64,000 bases of DNA, taken from Rossellomorea aquimaris. GTDB taxonomy: Bacteria; Bacillota; Bacilli; Bacillales; Bacillaceae_B. The notes under the pieces are model-generated. The model searched no databases. It saw nothing but the letters and a program-made list of their open reading frames with translations, and had not been told where the DNA came from. The stretch is taken from contig NZ_VTEX01000001.1 of assembly GCF_008180865.1 (NCBI RefSeq), positions 65,116 through 129,115 of the forward strand, in the 5' to 3' direction. Below are positions 59,656-64,000 of this stretch, one piece after another; position 1 is the first letter of the stretch, and every line of letters begins with the position of its first letter. The translations under genes were made by a program, and so were the position numbers.

Positions 59656-60528
59656 ATGATGATCTATAGAATGCTAGCGTTAAATATTGATGGAACGATT
59701 GTAAATGATAACGGAAAAATTGCGAGGGAAACAAAGGATGCAATTGAGTACGTTCAAGATAAAGGTGTAACGGTCACATTGGTAACTAGCAGGAGCTTTG
59801 CTTCAGCTAAGAAAGTAGCCAAGGCCCTTAAACTCAAAACCCCGCTCGTCACACATAGTGGGTCCTACATCGCTGGTGAGCTTGAAAAACCGATGTATGT
59901 AAAAAAGATTGCCGAGGACATTACGTATGAAATTGCTCAATTCCTTGAAGGTTTCTCAAGTCAAGTAGCTCTATCCCATGAAAAGAGGTCAATCATTGGC
60001 AAAGCCAATTCCCAGGCAAGGGAGATGGCAAAAGTCTCTTGGCAAAGAGAGTCGAAATTACTTTATAGTAAGCAGTTTGTGGATCGTGTGAGTGATCATC
60101 TTTTGGAGAATCCAATGTCGGTTCCGAAGATATCGGTTGTCATGGAGCATCGTGAAGATGTGTGGGACGTCGTCGCTTCTCTAAAAGGCATGTATGAAGA
60201 AGTGGACGCCATTCCGACATCCGACTATAAACTTGATATCGTGCCAAGGGGCGTATCTAAGCTTCGAGGGTTAATGTATTTATCTGAACGCCTTGGAGTG
60301 AAAAAGGATCAAATCGTGATGGTTGGATCGGGGCCGGATGACATCGACTCCTTGGAATGCTGTGGTCTTGGAGTAGCTATGGGAGACGCGCCTAGACAGG
60401 TGAGAGATGCAGCGAACTGGATTACACGGAGCCAAAGCGAAAAAGGCATCCCATACTTTGTAACAGAGCTATTCCGTAAGCAGCACCCAATTCCATTCCT
60501 GAAAAAAATGAACATCATTAAATCATAA
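59656..60528 (+). CDS. yhaX: YhaX-like HAD-fold protein with degenerate active site
   Basis: A 290-residue Cof-type HAD protein. Motif I reads LALNIDGTI near residue 8: the nucleophilic Asp is Asn. Motif II-like TLVTSR is near 46, the lysine segment RGVSKLRGL near 203, and motif IV is VGSGPDDIDS where GDGxND is usual. Two of the four catalytic positions are therefore altered, so hydrolase activity is doubtful. A sigma-E-like promoter upstream and synteny with yheA/hemZ identify it as YhaX, a spore-coat-associated protein. In-frame codons from 59572 are upstream of the promoter; ATG 59656 follows AGGGGGGA. Confidence 0.85.
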   Translation: MMIYRMLALNIDGTIVNDNGKIARETKDAIEYVQDKGVTVTLVTSRSFASAKKVAKALKLKTPLVTHSGSYIAGELEKPMYVKKIAEDITYEIAQFLEGFSSQVALSHEKRSIIGKANSQAREMAKVSWQRESKLLYSKQFVDRVSDHLLENPMSVPKISVVMEHREDVWDVVASLKGMYEEVDAIPTSDYKLDIVPRGVSKLRGLMYLSERLGVKKDQIVMVGSGPDDIDSLECCGLGVAMGDAPRQVRDAANWITRSQSEKGIPYFVTELFRKQHPIPFLKKMNIIKS

Positions 60529-60530
60529 AC

Positions 60531-60573
60531 CAATACACCCCGCTTTTCTATTGGAAAGCGGGGTGTTGTATTT
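60531..60573 (+). terminator. Terminator of yhaX
   Basis: AATACACCCCGCTTT pairs with AAAGCGGGGTG-containing arm around an 8-nt loop, followed by a T-rich tract. Confidence 0.85.
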
Positions 60574-60663
60574 ATTTCAAAGGGACTCCCTGCCATTGAC
60601 CATTCCCACCCCATTCTGTACACTTATAAAAGCTTATTAGATTTGGTGAAAGGTGATTAGAAC

Positions 60664-62160
60664 GTGAATGTTTTGATAAAAGGAATCGAGGATGAGCGTT
60701 TTGAGCGCCCCCTGCGATTGATTGCTAATTTATTTTTTGAAGAATCCGTGATTCACTTTGGCTCTTGTGATGACATGGATCTTCAAGTCAAAATAGAACT
60801 TACAATAGAAGAAAAGATAGAAGCAAAAGCTGTGTTGATAAAACCGACTTCTGATGAATTATACACTGCGACCTATGAACGAGGCTGGACTTCATATGAA
60901 AATGAAAAAGAACGCTTCAAACAGCTGAAAACTGCAGTATCTCATGTATATCTGAATGTTCTTCAAGATCTTACAGGAATCAGGCAAAAGTGGGGGATCT
61001 TAACAGGGATCCGTCCTACCAAGCTTTTACATAAGCAGACACAGCTTGGGATACCCCAAGAGGCGATTCATGCGAAATTGAAAGAGGAATACCTTATTAC
61101 CGATGAAAAGATTCAGCTGATGCAAAACATCGTGGACCGGCAGCTTTCGGTTGTTCCGGATCTCTATGATCTCCAGCATGAAGTGAGCATCTATATCGGA
61201 ATCCCGTTTTGTCCTACCAAATGTGCGTATTGTACTTTTCCTGCATACGCGATTCTCGGTAAACAAGGTCGGGTAGATTCCTTCCTGGCCGGGCTTCACT
61301 ATGAAATCCAGGAAATGGGACGCTGGCTCAAAGAGAATAACGTCAAGATTACGACGATTTACTATGGCGGAGGGACACCTACTTCCATCACGGCAGAAGA
61401 AATGGATGCCCTATATGAAGAAATGTATCGATCATTCCCAGATGTGGACGCGGTAAGGGAAGTGACGGTAGAAGCAGGAAGACCGGATACGATTTCCCCA
61501 GATAAACTGGAGGTACTAAAGAAATGGAATATCGATCGCATTTCCATCAACCCTCAGTCGTATACACAAGAAACATTAAAAGCAATCGGCCGTCATCACA
61601 CCGTGGAAGAAACCATCGATAAATTTCATTTATCCCGGAACATGGGAATGAACAACATCAACATGGATCTCATTATCGGACTTCCAGGTGAAGAGCTTCC
61701 AGAGCTTCAGCATTCATTGGATGAGACCGAGAAGCTTATGCCGGAATCGTTGACCGTCCACACACTGTCCTTCAAGCGGGCGTCTGAAATGACGAAGAAT
61801 AAAGACAAGTATAAAGTGGCAGACCGGGTGGAAATCGGGAAGATGATGGACCTTGCCGAAGAGTGGACAAAGGCACACGGCTATGATCCCTATTACTTAT
61901 ATCGTCAGAAGAACATTCTGGGTAACCTCGAGAATGTCGGCTATGCTCTCCCGGGGCAGGATAGCCTCTATAACATCATGATCATGGAAGAGGTCCAAAC
62001 CATCATTGGCATCGGCTGTGGCGCTGCGAGTAAATTCATCGATCCGAAGACCGGAAAGATCACGCACTTTGCCAATCCGAAAGAACCAAACGCCTACAAC
62101 CTGGGATTCAAAGAATATACCGATAAGAAGATCAAGATCCTCAATGGTTTATTTTCATAA
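60664..62160 (+). CDS. hemZ: HemZ, oxygen-independent coproporphyrinogen dehydrogenase family
   Basis: A 498-residue radical-SAM protein. The cluster motif is CPTKCAYC near residue 185 with IGIPF just before it; YYGGGTPTS near 240, RISINPQSYTQETLKAIGR near 300 and MDLIIGLPGE near 335 are HemN/HemZ-type blocks. HemZ acts in anaerobic heme synthesis in B. subtilis, although its reaction is less certain than that of HemN. Starts at GTG 60664 after AGGTGATTAGAAC. Synteny with yhaX supports the name. Confidence 0.93.
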   Translation: MNVLIKGIEDERFERPLRLIANLFFEESVIHFGSCDDMDLQVKIELTIEEKIEAKAVLIKPTSDELYTATYERGWTSYENEKERFKQLKTAVSHVYLNVLQDLTGIRQKWGILTGIRPTKLLHKQTQLGIPQEAIHAKLKEEYLITDEKIQLMQNIVDRQLSVVPDLYDLQHEVSIYIGIPFCPTKCAYCTFPAYAILGKQGRVDSFLAGLHYEIQEMGRWLKENNVKITTIYYGGGTPTSITAEEMDALYEEMYRSFPDVDAVREVTVEAGRPDTISPDKLEVLKKWNIDRISINPQSYTQETLKAIGRHHTVEETIDKFHLSRNMGMNNINMDLIIGLPGEELPELQHSLDETEKLMPESLTVHTLSFKRASEMTKNKDKYKVADRVEIGKMMDLAEEWTKAHGYDPYYLYRQKNILGNLENVGYALPGQDSLYNIMIMEEVQTIIGIGCGAASKFIDPKTGKITHFANPKEPNAYNLGFKEYTDKKIKILNGLFS

Positions 62161-62207
62161 GCCTCTTTTTGCGAAGTTTGTTGATCTATAACATAAGATC
62201 TGCCTGG

Positions 62208-62375
62208 GCTCTGTCAAATTAGTAAGTGCTGGATGGTGAGGGGAACTGCTCCGCTTGCAGCTAGCGTTCGGCCGAGCCTCCTCAGCTTAGCCGAACGGGG
62301 TCTCGGCACGCCCGTACTTCCGCAGGAGTCTACACAGTTCCCCTCACCATCTATAAAAAAATTTCGAGACAGAGC
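62208..62375. repeat. Inverted-repeat element (168 bp)
   Basis: Outer ends GCTCTGTC (62208-62215) and GACAGAGC (62368-62375) are perfect reverse complements; inside, a 17-bp perfect inverted repeat joins 62232-62248 and 62335-62351. The core contains GTTCGGC/GCCGAAC and a GGCTCC-like hairpin set. No open frame is inside. It looks like a MITE-type or structured element; I know similar GC-rich blocks in other Bacillaceae only by recollection. Confidence 0.75.
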
Positions 62376-62389
62376 TTAAAAGTAACAAA

Positions 62390-62740
62390 ACTATCTAAAG
62401 AATACGGACTATCGCTTCTTTACAAGAAGTTATTTACCGTGGGAGCATTGTTGATTCACTTGAAAGATTGTTCAATGATCCATCAATTTAGGTGAAATCT
62501 TCTTTTATTCCTTTGTAGATTCTTTGTTTTGTGGAGGAACTCTCAACATACCTAGAATAGGAGCATTTTTTGTTTTTCTATCTATACTTGTAAGCAGTAT
62601 TAATGTAGTAGCACAGAGTGGATTGTAGCGGAAGGCAAGAGCCTGGAGCGAAAAGGAACGGTCTATGTTTTCACACTTGCACTCATTCATAAAAGGCTGT
62701 ACTGTCTGTGTGTAAATAGCAACAATGTTTACGAAAAGAG
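62390..62740. other. Gene-poor stretch between the inverted-repeat element and the acyl-CoA ligase
   Basis: No gene is supported. A degenerate segment near 62385-62450 (KLSKEYGLS...LYKKL in frame) faintly recalls the HTH start of IS3-type OrfA, possibly an IS remnant. Confidence 0.3.
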
Positions 62741-62753
62741 CTTTTTATAAAAA

Positions 62754-62788
62754 CAAGCTGTTCAGAGAACTTCTGGACGGCTTTTTCT
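62754..62788 (+). terminator. Terminator
   Basis: AAGCTGTTCAGAG pairs with CTTCTGGACGGCTT (one bulge, G:T pairs), then TTTTCTTTA. Confidence 0.6.
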
Positions 62789-62905
62789 TTATTTCTAAGG
62801 ACGTGTTGATATATGTGCAATTATCGGAATTTTTCAACAATACTTAAAGGATTACTTCTGAAAAGGTCGAATTAGTAAGGTAGACATAGAAATCAGACAA
62901 TACTT

Positions 62906-62920
62906 TTGAAAACGTTACCA
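62906..62920 (+). promoter_or_regulatory. CcpA binding site (cre)
   Basis: TTGAAAACGTTACCA matches the cre consensus WTGNAANCGNWNNCW at every position. It is 22 bases upstream of the acyl-CoA ligase start, so glucose repression of fatty-acid use is expected. Confidence 0.75.
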
Positions 62921-62942
62921 AAATTGAGGGGAGAGATCGAAT

Positions 62943-64000
62943 ATGATGCAAACACCTCTGCTTCTGACACAAATGATAGAAAGAGCCGAAAAGTATTTTC
63001 CTAACAAAGAGATTGTTTCACGCACTGAGTCCGGAATAAGCCGATTCACGTATAAACAGTGGGGAGAAAGAACACGAAGACTTGCAAGCAGCCTATCAAA
63101 ACTCGGGATTGAAGAAGGGGATAAGGTCGGGACCCTTGCCTGGAACCATCATCGACATCTTGAATCCTATTTTGCAATTCCTTGTAGCGGGGCTGTCCTA
63201 CATACGATCAATATTCGCTTATCACCCCAGCACATCGTATATATCATCAATCATGCCAAGGACCGGGTATTGCTCATCGATTCAGACATCGTACCGCTCA
63301 TCGAAAAGATCAAAGACCAGATACCGACGGTCAAAGCCTTCATTGTAATGACTGATGGTGACTTGCCGGAAACCACTTTGGAACCGGTTTATCATTATGA
63401 GAGATTGCTGGAGGAAGGCGATCCTTCTTTCCAATTCCGGACAGACATTGATGAGAATGCTCCTGCCGGGATGTGTTACACCTCAGCCACAACCGGAAAT
63501 CCTAAAGGGGTCATTTATTCTCATCGCGGAATCGTCCTGCATGCCATGGCGCTGGGGCTTGCTGATACCACTGGTGTCTGTGAAAGAGACGTTGCACTGC
63601 CGGTCGTACCGATGTTCCATGTAAACGCATGGGGACTTCCGTTTGCCTCTGTATGGTTCGGGACGAAGCAGGTTCTGCCTGGACCATATTTCACTCCAGG
63701 ATTGCTGGCTCAGTTAATGCAGGATGAGAAGGTAACAATCTCTGCAGGGGTCCCGACCATTTGGCTTGGTTTGCTCAATGAATTAGAGAAAAATGAATAT
63801 GATCTCTCCAGCCTTCGTTCCGTTCTATGCGGGGGTTCTGCAGCACCTAAAGGAATGATCAGGACCTTTGAAGAGAAATTCGGTATTCCGTTCATGCATG
63901 CATATGGAATGACGGAAACAAGTCCGCTTGCCGTGATAGCTGCATCGAAAAGCTATCATGATGATCTTTCCACTGAAGAAAAGCTTGATTTGAAAGCAAA
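62943..64000 (+). CDS. Long-chain fatty-acid-CoA ligase (3' partial)
   Basis: An open frame runs unbroken from ATG 62943 to the window end (352 codons of about 540). AMP-binding signatures: YTSATTGNPKGVIYSHRG near residue 180 (the P-loop), VPMFHVNAWGLPF near 225 and FMHAYGMTETSPL near 320. It activates fatty acids with ATP and CoA. GAGGGGAG ahead of ATG 62943 supports the start (ATG 62946 is also possible). A cre site lies just upstream. Confidence 0.92.
   Translation, partial: MMQTPLLLTQMIERAEKYFPNKEIVSRTESGISRFTYKQWGERTRRLASSLSKLGIEEGDKVGTLAWNHHRHLESYFAIPCSGAVLHTINIRLSPQHIVYIINHAKDRVLLIDSDIVPLIEKIKDQIPTVKAFIVMTDGDLPETTLEPVYHYERLLEEGDPSFQFRTDIDENAPAGMCYTSATTGNPKGVIYSHRGIVLHAMALGLADTTGVCERDVALPVVPMFHVNAWGLPFASVWFGTKQVLPGPYFTPGLLAQLMQDEKVTISAGVPTIWLGLLNELEKNEYDLSSLRSVLCGGSAAPKGMIRTFEEKFGIPFMHAYGMTETSPLAVIAASKSYHDDLSTEEKLDLKA

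Noticed and set aside
62385..62480. IS3-type transposase remnant
   Set aside because: Only a short stretch (KLSKEYGLS) is suggestive and the frame breaks soon after; mentioned as a possibility only.
62505..62690. 61-codon minus-strand frame with a Cys-rich start
   Set aside because: No ribosome binding site or recognisable domain, located in a stretch that looks like decayed mobile DNA.

Overview
The window is chromosomal DNA from a low-to-moderate G+C, endospore-forming member of the Bacillaceae. Spore genes (spoVR, splAB, an alpha/beta-type SASP, YheC/YheD coat-associated proteins, yhaX), Gram-positive ribosome binding sites and Bacillus-type regulation (TPP riboswitch, a CcpA cre site, an extracytoplasmic sigma factor of the SigY type, sigma-54) all agree. 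Gene order is loosely collinear with the yhdA-to-hemZ segment of Bacillus subtilis (yhdA, yhdB, yhdC, spoVR, then bmrB/C/D, yheG, yheE, yheD/C, yheB, yheA, yhaX, hemZ), with many insertions. A marine or soil Bacillaceae genus such as Rossellomorea would fit, but I cannot fix the genus from sequence alone.

Layout. 1-5.2 kb: azoreductase end, yhdB, yhdC, an MFS exporter, a cluster of structured repeats and spoVR. 5.2-14.3 kb: transport and metabolism (YczE-like membrane protein, DASS carboxylate symporter, 3-hydroxybutyrate permease and dehydrogenase, a MacB/LolD-type ABC exporter, a CorC/CNNM-type Mg2+ protein). 14.3-16.1 kb: a CadC-type metal repressor with two operators and a CzcD efflux pump, then a small FbpA-like protein. 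16.1-22 kb: aldo/keto reductase, APH-fold kinase, then a TPP-riboswitch operon for thiamine-precursor uptake (ThiY, thiamine-binding protein, ThiX, ThiZ, TatD-like hydrolase). 22-28.4 kb: splAB, a catalytically degenerate ArsC-like protein, a glutamate/dicarboxylate symporter, CPD photolyase, an HTH regulator with its own palindrome, a universal stress protein and a 22-residue membrane peptide. 28.4-33.5 kb: a sigma-54 activator divergent from a YfcC transporter and isoaspartyl dipeptidase, with a near-perfect -24/-12 promoter and repeated upstream sites. 33.7-36.5 kb: MFS transporter and a sigY operon with its own SigY-type promoter. 36.5-40.8 kb: an attenuator leader with a 21-codon peptide ahead of the heterodimeric multidrug ABC exporter bmrC-bmrD. 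41-50.7 kb: small envelope proteins, YheG, cystine ABC transporter tcyABC, fumarase, SASP, msmX and a PucR-type regulator. 50.8-60.5 kb: CstR-like repressor, a second cluster of structured repeats, YheE, a ferritin-like protein, four tandem YheC/YheD ATP-grasp genes, yheB, yheA and yhaX. 60.6-64 kb: hemZ, an inverted-repeat element and a CcpA-linked acyl-CoA ligase that leaves the window.

The least explained material is (i) the ~123-bp repeats at 2.8-3.2 kb and 51.2-51.7 kb, whose stem sequences change between copies while base pairing is kept; (ii) the two-minicistron attenuator leader of bmrCD; (iii) the expansion of YheC/YheD ATP-grasp proteins to four translationally coupled genes; and (iv) two apparent pseudoenzymes (ArsC-like and HAD-like) that have lost catalytic residues.
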